DNA of 64,000 bases, from contig NZ_JACXZA010000006.1 in assembly GCF_014779765.1 (NCBI RefSeq), forward strand, positions 1 to 64,000. The letters are read 5' to 3'. The notes under the pieces were generated by a model. The model made no database searches, had not been told where the DNA came from, and saw only the letters and a program-made list of their open reading frames with translations. A program made the position numbers and the translations under genes. How positions within the stretch are numbered: the first letter of the stretch is position 1; each line of letters starts with the position of its first letter. The stretch is from Paenibacillus terricola (GTDB lineage Bacteria > Bacillota > Bacilli > Paenibacillales > Paenibacillaceae). This document shows positions 9,848 to 19,525 of the stretch, piece after piece.

Positions 9848-11572
9848 TTACTGATTCTGCTTCAACGCATTATCAATGGTCGTCCACACGTCGCCGCCTT
9901 GGAATGCCCGCTGCCATGTCGCAACGCCAGCCAATCCATATTCATGGGCGATTGCAATTCTAGCCTGAAGCGAAAGTTCATCCTCGATCCAAATCCGCTG
10001 ACGCGCGTCGCCATCTTTATATTCCACATAGTTCTGTCCAGATGCCTCGTCCAGCTTAGGCGTAAGCTTCTGTTCTTTAATGATCGTCGCTACCCTCTCC
10101 ATGCCGATAGCCTTCGAGCTCACTTTGCCATCCTTCTCCGTCCATAGACGCGTGTAGAGCGGCATCGCCAGAACGATCTTCTGCGGTGGAACCTTATCTT
10201 CATTCAAAATTCGAGTGAGAGACTGCTCTGTCCACGGCAGCGAAGCAACCGATCCAGCAGTCGGACTCGATGCCCAATGCTCATCGTACGCCATCAGCAT
10301 CATGTAATCGACGGTTTTGCCAAGCGCTACCCGATCCAGGAACATAGACCACGTTGTGCTTGTCGACTTCGGTGTTACGTCTATCGATACGACAAGTCCC
10401 TGTTCATGCAGCAGCGGCGTAAGCTCGCGGATAAACTGCACCAGATTGTCCTTGTCGGATACATTCACATTCTCAAAATCGACGTTAATGCCCTGTAAGT
10501 CATACAGCTGAGCAAACGCAAGAATTTGCTGAATCATCTTAAACCGTGTCTCAACTGTTGCCAGTGCCTCTGTCGTCCGTCCTGTCTCGAATCCGTTGCT
10601 GAACAACGCCCAGACTTGCATGCCGCGATTGTGTGCCCAAGCCACATACTTCGCATCCGCTTTACTGCGGATATCCCCTTGACCATTCTGAAGCTCGAAC
10701 CACGTTGGACTTACGACGTTAACGCCTGGCATATCGCCGATTTTGTCTGTGTTCGTCGGGTTGTCGTATACCGCTTCCCAGGTCAGATTAATCTTCCCTC
10801 CTGCAAGAGCAGGCGCTTCGAAAGGCTTCGGCAGTTCCGGCATCGGCACCATCTGACTATCTGACTGCTCCAGCTGCGATAGCTTCGCATAACCAACTGC
10901 ACCATTAGGACCTTGGACAACCGTCCAACGATCGTTCTCCTGCTTCCACTGCCTAATGACTTCACCGCCTGCGACCTGCTCGACAATAGGCGCTTTAATC
11001 GAAGCCTCCGTACGGATCGCTACACCCTTGGTGCTGTTAGCAGGTTTGACCCGTGCAATCTGATCCCCTGCCTGCATCAGTGTAACGGTGCCGCTTGACG
11101 GCTGGTACTCCGCTTGCAGACCATACAGCTGAATCAGCGGTGCAGCCGGCAGGTACACATCGTCTCCCCGCTTCTCCGCCGCTACGTGCAGTTCATACGG
11201 TTTGCTGTTCAACGTCGCCGTCAGCTCGTCCGTCTTCATGCGCAGCACATGATCAGTCGTCGTCATGATGATCGAGCCGCTTGCCGCTTCATAGCGAATC
11301 ACATTCTCACTGAATACTTTCTCAAGCGCAGACAGCGGCAGCTTCAACTCGTTCCCATCCATAATCGCGTTCTGCTCTAAACGGACCCCTTTATAGAAGA
11401 GCGCATAAGGGTCGCCGTAATCCGGCTTGACCTGCGTTTTGTTCGGAGCAAATTGCATCCAACCTATCCAAAGCCCGAGGGCTAGTCCAATCAACACTAG
11501 TACAACAATTGCAGCAAAACCGCGCCGGCGCCGCCTACGGCTGTTGACGCGCAGTCGTATCGTTTCCACCAA
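9848..11572 (-). CDS. Membrane-anchored GH18 hydrolase with stalk and SH3b domains
   Basis: A 574-residue type II membrane protein: basic N-terminus (SRRRRRRGFA), one membrane helix (about 18-40), a copper-amine-oxidase-N-like stalk region (about 50-165), a bacterial SH3 module (about 170-235, KGVAIRTEASIKAPIV) and a GH18 TIM barrel (about 260-570). The catalytic strand reads GINVDFENV, like the DxE site of YaaH/SleL-type enzymes, followed by MLMAYDEHW. Such proteins act on peptidoglycan or spore cortex. The start is TTG or the adjacent GTG (11569), both served by AGGAG. Downstream is a bidirectional terminator; upstream are two 59-bp direct repeats. Confidence 0.88.
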   Translation of the reverse strand: MVETIRLRVNSRRRRRRGFAAIVVLVLIGLALGLWIGWMQFAPNKTQVKPDYGDPYALFYKGVRLEQNAIMDGNELKLPLSALEKVFSENVIRYEAASGSIIMTTTDHVLRMKTDELTATLNSKPYELHVAAEKRGDDVYLPAAPLIQLYGLQAEYQPSSGTVTLMQAGDQIARVKPANSTKGVAIRTEASIKAPIVEQVAGGEVIRQWKQENDRWTVVQGPNGAVGYAKLSQLEQSDSQMVPMPELPKPFEAPALAGGKINLTWEAVYDNPTNTDKIGDMPGVNVVSPTWFELQNGQGDIRSKADAKYVAWAHNRGMQVWALFSNGFETGRTTEALATVETRFKMIQQILAFAQLYDLQGINVDFENVNVSDKDNLVQFIRELTPLLHEQGLVVSIDVTPKSTSTTWSMFLDRVALGKTVDYMMLMAYDEHWASSPTAGSVASLPWTEQSLTRILNEDKVPPQKIVLAMPLYTRLWTEKDGKVSSKAIGMERVATIIKEQKLTPKLDEASGQNYVEYKDGDARQRIWIEDELSLQARIAIAHEYGLAGVATWQRAFQGGDVWTTIDNALKQNQ

Positions 11573-11586
11573 TACACGCTCCTAAA

Positions 11587-11712
11587 AGTAATTTGCTCGC
11601 TTCCCCGAATATACTACTTGTAAGCAAATTGCTTGCTTCGAAAGCATATCCTTAGTAATTTGCTTACTTCCTCGTATATACTACTTGTAAGCAAATTGCT
11701 TGCTTCTAAAGC
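11587..11712. repeat. Two 59-bp direct repeats with internal inverted repeat
   Basis: Copies at 11587-11645 and 11654-11712 (67-bp period) are nearly identical. In the second copy AATTTGCTTAC (11657-11667) pairs perfectly with GTAAGCAAATT (11687-11697); the first copy has two mismatches in one arm. The repeats fill the space between the GH18 start and the perR terminator and probably include the GH18 promoter. Confidence 0.85.
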
Positions 11713-11730
11713 CTGTGCTTGCTTCGCCAA

Positions 11731-11771
11731 ATAAAAACGTGCAGCGGGAAGCAAGCCTCCATCTGCACGTT
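11731..11771 (-). terminator. Intrinsic terminator after perR
   Basis: Minus-strand stem AACGTGCAG / CTGCACGTT followed by a T-rich tract. Confidence 0.8.
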
Positions 11772-11813
11772 ATTCACGCAGAATATTCAATCTTGAAACA
11801 TATTGCGCGTTTC

Positions 11814-12236
11814 CTATTTCACACATTGCTCGCAAACGCCGTAAATCTCCATCCGATGACCCTCGACGGTAAAGCCCGTCGTCTGCGATGCCGCCCGTTC
11901 AACCTCCAACAGTGGAGGATATTCGAAATCGACGATTCTTCCGCAGCACTTGCATATCGCATGGTAATGATCGGATAGGTCCGCATCAAAACGGCTGGAA
12001 GCATCTCCATATGTCAGCTCGCGTACAAGCCCTGCTTCAACAAACAGCCTTAGGTTGTTATAAATCGTCGCAACGCTCATGCTTGGGAAGCTCGGCGACA
12101 ACGACTTATATATCTCGTCGGCAGTCGGATGAGACATTGCGTTCATCAAATAGCTTAAAATCGCATGACGCTGAGGAGTCATTCGGACGCCGTTATTTTT
12201 CAATTGTTCTAGTGCTTTCTCAACGGTCGCACCCAT
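11814..12236 (-). CDS. perR: Peroxide-responsive Fur-family repressor PerR
   Basis: A 140-residue Fur-family regulator with the PerR signature: [23 protein letters not shown], the DNA-reading helix [23 protein letters not shown] and [12 protein letters not shown], and the C-terminal CEQC that completes the structural zinc site. The histidines and aspartates of the Fe/Mn sensing site of Bacillus PerR are present. An ATG at 12257 lies only about 4 bases from the predicted transcription start and has no ribosome site, so the ATG at 12236, with AGAAGGG 10 bases upstream, is chosen. A Per-box-like site covers the -10 region, implying autoregulation. Confidence 0.93.
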   Translation of the reverse strand: MGATVEKALEQLKNNGVRMTPQRHAILSYLMNAMSHPTADEIYKSLSPSFPSMSVATIYNNLRLFVEAGLVRELTYGDASSRFDADLSDHYHAICKCCGRIVDFEYPPLLEVERAASQTTGFTVEGHRMEIYGVCEQCVK

Positions 12237-12259
12237 ACCTTTCACGCCCTTCTGCATCG

Positions 12260-12274
12260 TTAAAATTATTGTAC
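12260..12274. promoter_or_regulatory. Per box overlapping perR -10
   Basis: Minus-strand GTACAATAATTTTAA matches 11 of 14 defined positions of the Per box TTATAATNATTATAA. It overlaps the -10 hexamer, as expected for autorepression. Confidence 0.6.
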
Positions 12275-12297
12275 GTGCAGATTTAACTTTTTGTCAA
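12268..12297 (-). promoter_or_regulatory. perR promoter (sigma-A type)
   Basis: Minus-strand TTGACA (12292-12297), 18-base spacer, TACAAT (12268-12273). Confidence 0.75.
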
Positions 12298-12350
12298 TGT
12301 AAGCGCTCCGCTGCACGAGTATATATAGGGAATATATGTTACCAAACTTG

Positions 12351-14417
12351 TCAATATGGCGCAATCGAAATACTGTTGTTCGCATTGATGTAGATACGAT
12401 GCTCGCCGCTTCCCGCCGTGCCCCGCACGGTTTTTTTCGTTGTTGTCAGAGGAAGACCTGGCTTCATATCAATGGTTCCAAAAGTAACCGTTCCGTTCAA
12501 CTCATAATCGGCTGCGATCGGCAGCTTCAGTCGAATATCGCCTACGAGTCCAACGATGTCCCAATCGCCTCCGACCGTTCCGCTGAACACTTCGATGGAG
12601 CCATTAAGCGTATCCGCTTTGACTCGGCCGCCCGCTTCATGGATCGCGATCTCGCCATTCTTCGTGTCTACTTCAACATCGTGCGCCACTTCATTCAAAT
12701 GTATGCCGCCATTCGCGGTAGATGCCGTTACATTGCCTGAAGCCTGCTTCACATCAATCGCTCCGTTGCTGACAGACGCGGTAATGTCGCCGGCGATACG
12801 GCTCAATTCGATACTGCCATTGACGGTTCTTGCAGACACATTGCCTGTTATATCAACAGCCTGGATTCGGCCATCGCCAACCTCGATAGACAACCCGATC
12901 GGAGCAGTAATGCCGTTAATATCGACGTCTCCAAGCTGTACCGCTACATGTACGTCTAATGTCGGTACGACTGGCGCCTCCTCTGTAGTTGGTGCTTCCC
13001 CATCTGTTGATGGAGGCGGCTGGTCCGAATCAGAAGGGTTTGCTTGATCTACTGCGGCTTCTTCCGTACTCTCGGCGGCTAACTCAGAGTCTACCGAGAT
13101 AGCTGGCTGGTCAGACGATGTATTCTCTGATTGATCGGTAAGGCTGTCTACCGTCTCAGCAGCGGCTTGATTCGTATCGGATGCTTCAGTAGATAAGGCT
13201 TGACCAGTCCCCGTCTCGCCAGATGGAGCCTGTGTCATATCCTGTTGCGGAGGGGGCGGAGGGGCATCGGCCAGCGATGGCGGCAAATAAACGGTAAGAT
13301 TCACTCTTGGTCTGCGATCGCCTTTATCGCCAAAGCCTACGCTTTTGGTCACAATCGTAGTCTCTTCCCCTACCGTCAGCTCAACTAGCGTCTGGTCTGC
13401 CGCTGCTTCAGCTGTTAGCTTATCGCCTGAGTCAATCCACACTGTCGATTCCACAATGATTTGTTCTTCCGTCCCGCGCTTGAAGCTGACGCTGCCATTC
13501 GGATTATCGACGGTAATCCGCTTCATATCCTCCACACGATCTGCAGTAATGTCAGGCTTGGCGAAGTTGAAGCCTTTCTCCTCGCTGAAATTGCTATAAC
13601 CATTCCGCTGCGCAGCCCATTGATCAAGCCATCGGTAAGGCAGCTCAGCGTACTGTGTAATGCTATAGGCAGTTATGGCGATGACCGCAGCCCAGATCAA
13701 GCCAGAGGCGTCAGCTGTCAGACGAGGCATCGGCTTCCTGCGTCGTAATGTATGCACTAATAATTCGATACCAATAAGGACGAACAGAATCGGCCACCAA
13801 GTGCCTAGGCTCGCAATACTTTCATGGCCTGTCCACTCATCGTACAACAGCAGCCCGGCAGTAGCCGTCGTTGCGACAACCGCCGTCCAGCGACCAAGGC
13901 GCGGACCGCCAGAACGTTTGCGAAGTAAAATGGTTACGGCAACTGCCGTCAGTAGAATCGGGGTGCCATAACCTCCGATTGCATCCAATACGGGACGGAG
14001 CTTGTCCGGCGTCACCAGCAAAGAAGTTAGCACCAGCCCTGCCGCCACAATTGCGATTGCATTGCGAACACGTTGTTTGTAGCTGCTATCGTCATCATTT
14101 TGACCCGAATCGCTTGTATGTTCTGCTCGATCGTCTGTATGATTAGACGCTGTTGTCTGCAAAATATCGAATACACCATAAAAATAAAGCACAGGCAGCG
14201 CTATGCCCAAATAAACAATGAGCAGCAAATGCTTGCCGCCCGCCGCATCCGCCAGCCGAACGATCATCGCAGCATCGAGCACAGCAACTGCCATCAGCAG
14301 CAAACCGCGCGCATGACGCCCCATAATCAAGTGCCCAGCCCCAGGCACAAGACAAGAGCTGAGCACAGCGGCCCAACGCCTGGCAGCATAGCCCAAGCTG
14401 CGCCTCTTATCACTCAT
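12351..14417 (-). CDS. Membrane protein with DUF4097 beta-repeat domain
   Basis: A 688-residue protein. The N-terminal third holds about six membrane helices (VLSSCLVPGAGHLIMG region, then others to about residue 255). A low-complexity Ser/Thr/Glu/Ala linker (about 385-475) leads to a C-terminal DUF4097 right-handed beta domain with repeated SVSNGAIDV / STANGGIHL / DTKNGEIAI / DTLNGSIEV turns (about 500-640). DUF4097 domains occur in LiaG-like and other envelope-stress-linked proteins; the function is unknown. Its ATG overlaps the upstream mgtC stop as ATGA, so it is translationally coupled to mgtC. Confidence 0.75.
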   Translation of the reverse strand: MSDKRRSLGYAARRWAAVLSSCLVPGAGHLIMGRHARGLLLMAVAVLDAAMIVRLADAAGGKHLLLIVYLGIALPVLYFYGVFDILQTTASNHTDDRAEHTSDSGQNDDDSSYKQRVRNAIAIVAAGLVLTSLLVTPDKLRPVLDAIGGYGTPILLTAVAVTILLRKRSGGPRLGRWTAVVATTATAGLLLYDEWTGHESIASLGTWWPILFVLIGIELLVHTLRRRKPMPRLTADASGLIWAAVIAITAYSITQYAELPYRWLDQWAAQRNGYSNFSEEKGFNFAKPDITADRVEDMKRITVDNPNGSVSFKRGTEEQIIVESTVWIDSGDKLTAEAAADQTLVELTVGEETTIVTKSVGFGDKGDRRPRVNLTVYLPPSLADAPPPPPQQDMTQAPSGETGTGQALSTEASDTNQAAAETVDSLTDQSENTSSDQPAISVDSELAAESTEEAAVDQANPSDSDQPPPSTDGEAPTTEEAPVVPTLDVHVAVQLGDVDINGITAPIGLSIEVGDGRIQAVDITGNVSARTVNGSIELSRIAGDITASVSNGAIDVKQASGNVTASTANGGIHLNEVAHDVEVDTKNGEIAIHEAGGRVKADTLNGSIEVFSGTVGGDWDIVGLVGDIRLKLPIAADYELNGTVTFGTIDMKPGLPLTTTKKTVRGTAGSGEHRIYINANNSISIAPY

Positions 14418-15118
14418 TCTGTACTCACACCTCTTACGCCTCCGACATCGTTAATCTCATTCACGAGCAGCATGATCGACAACTGTTTCGGCAGCGTCAC
14501 GTACATTTGCACCATAACACGGCCTTCGTGAACGTCTGTCTGGTCACTTACGGTCATCTTGCGAACGACGATATCCTGCTCATGAATGATTGCATTCATC
14601 GCTTGAAGCAGCGTTGACCGATCATCCGCATAGATGCGTATCATCTGCTCACGCTTACCTTTTAGGAAACGTTTCTCTACCTTGTTCATCCCCCACAGAA
14701 TCAAGAAAACCGATGCCGTAGCTGTTACCGCTCCCAAATAAAAGCCAGCGCCTACCGCAAGGCCAATCGCCGAAACAACCCATAGAGAGGCTGCCGTCGT
14801 CAGACCCGTAATGGACTTCCCTGTAAAAAGTATCGTGCCCGCTCCAAGAAATCCGATTCCAGTAATCACTTGCGCTGCCAGACGCGCAGGGTCAAGCCGA
14901 ACATTCGTCTCATTGGCAAAATCGCCAAAGCCGTACATGGACAGCATCATCAGCAAGCAGGAACCAAGGCAGACTAGCGTGTTGGTTCGAAGGCCAGCCG
15001 CATGATTCGATTGTTCCCGCTCGAAACCAATCAGGCCGCCAAGCAGCAATGCCAGCCCCATACGCAGCAGCATATGCGTATTATCAATGAACCAAGGACT
15101 TGCGACCTCATTAGTCAT
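14414..15118 (-). CDS. MgtC/SapB family membrane protein
   Basis: A roughly 234-residue MgtC-family protein: five membrane helices in the first 150 residues containing the signature GGLIGFEREQSNHAAGLRTN, GAGTILF and ASLWVVSAIG, then a soluble ACT-like C-terminal domain. The family is linked to magnesium limitation and membrane homeostasis; the exact role here cannot be told. The start was set at MTNEVASPWF because GAAAGGATGG lies about 8 bases before it; two upstream ATGs lack ribosome sites. It overlaps the next gene by 4 bases. No magnesium riboswitch was recognised upstream. Confidence 0.85.
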   Translation of the reverse strand: MTNEVASPWFIDNTHMLLRMGLALLLGGLIGFEREQSNHAAGLRTNTLVCLGSCLLMMLSMYGFGDFANETNVRLDPARLAAQVITGIGFLGAGTILFTGKSITGLTTAASLWVVSAIGLAVGAGFYLGAVTATASVFLILWGMNKVEKRFLKGKREQMIRIYADDRSTLLQAMNAIIHEQDIVVRKMTVSDQTDVHEGRVMVQMYVTLPKQLSIMLLVNEINDVGGVRGVSTE

Positions 15119-15197
15119 AAAGCAATCCATCCTTTCGGTTAAAAATGATTGTATCATATCGTATGCATCGCGATGTATTTATCATCTTTTCTTAATA

Positions 15198-15226
15198 ATA
15201 AAAAAGAGGCGGCCGGGAGCCACCTC
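15198..15226 (-). terminator. Intrinsic terminator after gatB
   Basis: Minus-strand GAGGTGGCTCCCGGCCGCCTC hairpin followed by six T residues. It closes the gat operon. Confidence 0.8.
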
Positions 15227-15266
15227 TCTTGCTTTAGAAAATGCTATCCTGCTTTGCTTGCCTCGC

Positions 15267-16706
15267 TTACAGGGAAGACAACACTTCAACAAGCAGCTTG
15301 TTCGCGAGCGCAGGGTTTGCTTTGCCCTTCGATGCTTTCATCACTTGGCCGACGAGGAAGCCTATCGCTTTCTCTTTGCCCGCCTTGTAGTCGGCAACCG
15401 ATTGCGGGTTCGCCGCAACGATCTCTTCGCAGATCGACTTGATCGCGCCTTCGTCGCTTATCTGGACAAGACCTTGCTCTTCAACGATTTGCTTCGGCAG
15501 CTTGCCCGTCTCGAGCATGGACTTAAATACCGTCTTCGCGATTTTGCTGTTGATCGTATTCGATTCCAGCAGGCCGATCATCTCGCCAAGGCCTTGCGCC
15601 GTCAGCTTAATATCGCCGAATTCCAGGTTGTTCGCATTCATGTAACCAAGAAGATCGCCCATGATCCAGTTGGATACGGCTTTCGCATCCTTCGTGTAAT
15701 TCAGGCTCTCTTCGAAGAAATTCGCCATCTTCATCGAGGACGTCAGCACTTCCGCATCGTACGATGGGAGCTCGTATTCTGCGATGTAGCGCGCTTTGCG
15801 AGCATCCGGAAGCTCTGGAATCGAAGCGCGGACGCGCTCCTTCCACTCCGAATCGATGACGACTCGAACGAGGTCTGGGTCCGGGAAATAACGATAGTCG
15901 TGCGCTTCTTCTTTACCGCGCATGGACAACGTTTTGCCTTGTGCTTCGTCCCAACGGCGCGTCTCTTGTACGACTTCGCCGCCGCTGTTCAGCACTTCAG
16001 CTTGACGCCATTGCTCATATTCAAGTCCGCGCTGCACGCCGCGGAACGAGTTCATGTTCTTAAGCTCGGCTCTCGTACCGAACTTCTCTTGTCCATATGG
16101 ACGAATAGAGATGTTCGCGTCGCAGCGCATGCTGCCCTCTTCCATCTTCACGTCGGATACGTCGCAGTACTGCATGATCGCGCGAATTTTCTCGAGGTAT
16201 GCTTTCGCTTCCTCTGGCGTACGGATGTCCGGCTCGGATACGATCTCGATCAGCGGCGTACCGACACGGTTGAAGTCTACGAGCGATGCGTATCCGCCAT
16301 CCACGTGCGTAAGCTTGCCGGCATCTTCCTCGAGGTGAAGGCGTGTAATGCCGATGCGCTTCGTCTCGCCGTTCACTTCGATGTCGATCCAGCCATGCTC
16401 GCCGACCGGTTGATCATACTGCGAGATTTGGTACGCTTTCGGGCTGTCCGGATAAAAATAGTTTTTGCGGTCAAATTTGCTCACGTCTGCAACGGTGCAG
16501 TTTAGCGCCATCGACGCTTTCATCGCATATTCCAGCGCTTGACGGTTCAGAACCGGCAGTACGCCTGGATGGCCAAGGCAGATCGGGCACGTGTGCGTAT
16601 TCGGCGGAGCGCCGAATTCTGTGGAACAGCCGCAAAAGATTTTGCTGTTCGTGTGCAACTCGACGTGCACTTCAAGGCCGATGACCGTCTCGTATTGGGT
16701 CGACAT
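15267..16706 (-). CDS. gatB: Asp/Glu-tRNA amidotransferase subunit B
   Basis: A 479-residue GatB, full family length. It selects misacylated Glu-tRNA(Gln) or Asp-tRNA(Asn) and phosphorylates the acyl group before transamidation. Visible motifs are [13 protein letters not shown] at the N-terminus, the zinc site [12 protein letters not shown], the [12 protein letters not shown] segment and a YqeY-like tail (about 400-479) ending [22 protein letters not shown] lies 8 bases before the ATG. It belongs to gatCAB but is separated from gatA by 274 bp, much wider than the 38 bp between gatC and gatA. Confidence 0.97.
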   Translation of the reverse strand: MSTQYETVIGLEVHVELHTNSKIFCGCSTEFGAPPNTHTCPICLGHPGVLPVLNRQALEYAMKASMALNCTVADVSKFDRKNYFYPDSPKAYQISQYDQPVGEHGWIDIEVNGETKRIGITRLHLEEDAGKLTHVDGGYASLVDFNRVGTPLIEIVSEPDIRTPEEAKAYLEKIRAIMQYCDVSDVKMEEGSMRCDANISIRPYGQEKFGTRAELKNMNSFRGVQRGLEYEQWRQAEVLNSGGEVVQETRRWDEAQGKTLSMRGKEEAHDYRYFPDPDLVRVVIDSEWKERVRASIPELPDARKARYIAEYELPSYDAEVLTSSMKMANFFEESLNYTKDAKAVSNWIMGDLLGYMNANNLEFGDIKLTAQGLGEMIGLLESNTINSKIAKTVFKSMLETGKLPKQIVEEQGLVQISDEGAIKSICEEIVAANPQSVADYKAGKEKAIGFLVGQVMKASKGKANPALANKLLVEVLSSL

Positions 16707-16980
16707 GGTTTGATCCTCCTGCTATTTCTCGCAAGCTCGATGTCGTCTGGCTCGCTGCGCGTGCGGATCATTCCTCCGATCGCTGTTGTCCCCGGATTGT
16801 CTGAATTTATGAGATCGTTACAATGTAACAATCCGTGGACAAAGGCGACCACTAACGTTTCTACGGAATGATTCCGCCCTCTTCGCGAGCGACTTTCATC
16901 TTGCTTGAAGTTTTCTATTTAATTTAGTCGCACCGATTTAAACGGATCGGCGCTCCTCTTAAGTAAATTAATTAGTTAGC
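16707..16980. other. Wide intra-operon gap between gatA and gatB
   Basis: No convincing gene lies in this 274-bp gap. It contains two near-perfect 13-base palindromes, GTTACAATGTAAC (16817-16829) and CGGAATGATTCCG (16864-16876), 34 bp apart, and a 12-codon open frame (minus, MKVAREEGGIIP) without a clear ribosome site. No T-run terminator is seen. Confidence 0.5.
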
Positions 16981-18438
16981 TTACAGCTGCGGGCGAGCTT
17001 TGTGGTGGTCGGTGTTCTGCTCGAATGCGTGAGCAGCACGGAGCACCGTCGACTCGTCGAACGGTTTGCCGATGATTTGCAGGCCGACAGGCATGCCTTC
17101 TGCAAGTCCACATGGAATGCTTACTGCTGGTACGCCTGCGAGGCTGACTGGAATCGTCAGAATGTCGTTCAAGTACATCGTCAGCGGGTCGCCAACTTGC
17201 TCGCCGATACGGAATGCCGTCGTAGGAGCCGTTGGTCCGATCAGAATGTCATACTTCTCGAAAGCTTGGTCGAAGTCGCGTTTGATCAGCGTACGAACCT
17301 GTTGAGCTTTCTTATAGTAAGCATCGTAATAACCGGAGCTAAGCGCGTACGTACCAAGCATGATACGACGTTTCACTTCGGAGCCGAAGCCTTCGCTGCG
17401 CGATTTGCGGTACAGGTCGATCAGGTTATCCGGATTCTCAGCACGGACGCCATAACGTACGCCGTCGAAGCGAGCCAGGTTGGACGATGCTTCGGATGAT
17501 GCGAGCAGGTAGTATGTTGCTACTGCATATTCCGTATGCGGCATCGATACTTCTTCCCATGTTGCGCCGAGGCTCTCATATACTTGGAGTGCAGCAAGAA
17601 CTGCTTCTTTAACTTGCGGATCAACGCCTTGTCCCATGTATTCCTTCGGAACGCCGATGCGCAGACCTTTCACGTCGCCCGTCAGGGCAGAAGTGTAGTC
17701 TGGAATTTCAACATTAGCGGATGTGGAATCCATTTGGTCGTAGCCAGCGATCGCTTGAAGCACGTAAGCGGAATCTTCAACATTTTTCGTAAGTGGACCA
17801 ATCTGGTCAAGCGACGAAGCGAATGCTACGAGACCGAAACGCGATACGAGGCCGTAAGTTGGCTTCAGACCTACGATGCCGCAGTAGGAAGCCGGCTGGC
17901 GGATCGAACCGCCCGTGTCGGAACCAAGCGAGAAGTACACTTGTCCAGCCGCTACCGATGCAGCTGAACCGCCGCTGGAGCCGCCTGGTACATATTCCGT
18001 GTTCCATGGGTTGCGAGTTGCGAAGAAGCTGGAGTTCTCGTTGGAACCTCCCATTGCGAACTCGTCCATGTTCAGCTTGCCGATCGTTACCGATTGTGCA
18101 GCCTTCAGCTTGCGAACAACCGTCGCATCATAGATCGGGTCATAGTTACGCAGGAACTGGCTCGCACACGTCGTGCGCAGCCCTTCCGTAACAATATTAT
18201 CCTTAACCCCTGATGGCAGACCGAACAGCAGACCGCGTTCTCCGCCTGCCTGCAGCTGTTTATCGAGCTCCGCCGCTTGTGCGCGTGCGCCCTCTTCATT
18301 AAGCGTAAGGAATGCTTGAACCGCCGAGTCCGTCTCGGAGATTCGTTTGAACGAAGCTTCTGTCAACTCGGATACGGAGAACTGCTTGTCCTTCAATCCG
18401 TTATGTAAATCCTGCAAGCGCAAATCAAATTGTGCCAA
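16981..18438 (-). CDS. gatA: Asp/Glu-tRNA amidotransferase subunit A
   Basis: A 485-residue amidase-signature enzyme that releases ammonia from glutamine for GatB. The Ser-cisSer-Lys triad region is intact: [10 protein letters not shown] (Lys), [14 protein letters not shown] (cis-Ser) and [15 protein letters not shown] (nucleophile Ser). The start is TTG with GGGAGG 8 bases upstream. It sits between gatC and gatB. Confidence 0.97.
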   Translation of the reverse strand: MAQFDLRLQDLHNGLKDKQFSVSELTEASFKRISETDSAVQAFLTLNEEGARAQAAELDKQLQAGGERGLLFGLPSGVKDNIVTEGLRTTCASQFLRNYDPIYDATVVRKLKAAQSVTIGKLNMDEFAMGGSNENSSFFATRNPWNTEYVPGGSSGGSAASVAAGQVYFSLGSDTGGSIRQPASYCGIVGLKPTYGLVSRFGLVAFASSLDQIGPLTKNVEDSAYVLQAIAGYDQMDSTSANVEIPDYTSALTGDVKGLRIGVPKEYMGQGVDPQVKEAVLAALQVYESLGATWEEVSMPHTEYAVATYYLLASSEASSNLARFDGVRYGVRAENPDNLIDLYRKSRSEGFGSEVKRRIMLGTYALSSGYYDAYYKKAQQVRTLIKRDFDQAFEKYDILIGPTAPTTAFRIGEQVGDPLTMYLNDILTIPVSLAGVPAVSIPCGLAEGMPVGLQIIGKPFDESTVLRAAHAFEQNTDHHKARPQL

Positions 18439-18476
18439 CAGTCGTTCCTCCCTTCATCTATCAACCGGACCGTGTG

Positions 18477-18764
18477 CTATTCAAGCACCGCCGGCACTTT
18501 AATTTGTCCATCCTCTTCGTCAGGCGCATTGCGCAATACTGCTTCGATCGGCAGCGATTGCCGCACTTCGTCAGCGCGCATTACGTTAGCAAGCGGCAGC
18601 ACATGGCTGGTAGGCTCGACGCCATCCGTATTGAGCTCGTTCAGCTTCTCGGCATACTTCAAGATCGCGTTAAGCTGACCTGTGAACGTTTCTTTCTCTT
18701 CGTCCGTCAATGCGAGACGTGCCAGGTTGGCTACGTGCTGCACATCGTTCGTCGTAATGCTCAT
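18477..18764 (-). CDS. gatC: Asp/Glu-tRNA amidotransferase subunit C
   Basis: A 95-residue GatC, the small subunit that stabilises GatA and wraps around the GatAB interface. It shows the family pattern [18 protein letters not shown] and a C-terminal [19 protein letters not shown]. The ATG before AGCATT is chosen because AAGGAG lies 7 bases upstream; the ATG two codons earlier would leave only one base of spacing. First gene of the gat operon. Confidence 0.95.
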   Translation of the reverse strand: MSITTNDVQHVANLARLALTDEEKETFTGQLNAILKYAEKLNELNTDGVEPTSHVLPLANVMRADEVRQSLPIEAVLRNAPDEEDGQIKVPAVLE

Positions 18765-18799
18765 TGTCATTCTCCTTCCATTCTTGCAATCATCCCCTT

Positions 18800-18805
18800 A
18801 TTATA
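18800..18805 (-). promoter_or_regulatory. -10 element for gatCAB
   Basis: A perfect minus-strand TATAAT lies 36 bases upstream of gatC. The -35 region falls in a T-rich tract and is not clear, so only the -10 is marked. Confidence 0.4.
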
Positions 18806-18818
18806 GCCGATGGTCGAC

Positions 18819-18856
18819 AAAAAAAGAAAGGTGCTGAGCGCAGTGCGCAGCCCTTT
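18819..18856 (-). terminator. Intrinsic terminator upstream of gatC
   Basis: Minus-strand AAAGG..CTG / CAG..CCTTT hairpin followed by CTTTTTTT. It is the second of two terminators that insulate gatCAB from the upstream gene. Confidence 0.65.
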
Positions 18857-18887
18857 CCGATATGGGACAATAGAGAGTGATTGCCAA

Positions 18888-18926
18888 CAAAAAAGCGCTC
18901 TGCTCGGATAATCCGTTGCAGAACGC
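18888..18926 (-). terminator. Intrinsic terminator after small KOW-like gene
   Basis: Minus-strand GCGTTCTGC / GCAGAGCGC stem (one G-T pair) followed by six T residues. Confidence 0.75.
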
Positions 18927-18981
18927 CGTTGCTTATTCATGATAATACATACATAGAAATGCAGCTTGATATGCGAACCGC

Positions 18982-19365
18982 TTAAATCCAAGCCTTAAGA
19001 CGAATTTGACGAACAAAATCTTCAGGGCTTTGCGTTTCTTCCGCTGATTCTTCAGCCTGCTGCTCCTGCTCTTCTCCGCCGTTCATAATGAAACGGAACA
19101 GCTCTTCGTTGCGCGTCATCAGCGCATAGTCGATCAACGCCTCACGTTCGATCCGGTCAACCTCTTGGCGAACAAGCACATCTTCACGTTCAATATCATC
19201 CCCAGGCACGAGGAAATTGCGTCCTGCCTTCGGGACACGTACAACATATTCAAATATATTATCGGCATTCCGATCATACGCAATCACGTAGCCATACTCG
19301 CCGATCGGCAAATTTTGCTCAAAACGATCATCTACAATAATGACTTTCTCTCCAAGTTTCAGCAT
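18982..19365 (-). CDS. Conserved hypothetical protein, SH3/KOW-like N-terminus
   Basis: A 127-residue acidic soluble protein. The first 60 residues look like a small beta barrel (LGEKVIIVDDRF, EYGYVIAYDRNA, EYVVRVPKAGRNFLVPGDDIE), resembling KOW/SH3-type domains. The rest is helical (REEVDRIEREALIDYALMTRNEELFRFI pattern) with a Glu/Gln-rich linker and a short conserved-looking tail DFVRQIRLKAWI. No specific family recognised. Monocistronic, with its own terminator. Confidence 0.6.
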   Translation of the reverse strand: MLKLGEKVIIVDDRFEQNLPIGEYGYVIAYDRNADNIFEYVVRVPKAGRNFLVPGDDIEREDVLVRQEVDRIEREALIDYALMTRNEELFRFIMNGGEEQEQQAEESAEETQSPEDFVRQIRLKAWI

Positions 19366-19525
19366 GATTCGCTGCCCCCCTGTCCAAGCTTCCGAAATGT
19401 TCGTGACTCTATCCTACTAAAAAATAAGAGGGAAGTCCAATCGGAATGAAATCTTACTAATTGAAAAAAGAGAAAGGAGAGAAAGCGTTGAAGGCATGCA
19501 CGGCATAACTCCGATTAGGCGGCGT

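Noticed and set aside
15119-15197. Magnesium-sensing leader for mgtC
   Set aside because: No M-box-like structure or leader peptide could be recognised in the short upstream region.
15087-16505. 472-codon plus-strand open frame opposite gatB
   Set aside because: It is antisense to a highly conserved gene with normal codon use; no ribosome site or homology signs.
16547-16852. 101-codon minus-strand frame spanning the gatA-gatB gap
   Set aside because: It runs out of frame into gatB, with arginine-rich shadow composition and no convincing ribosome site.
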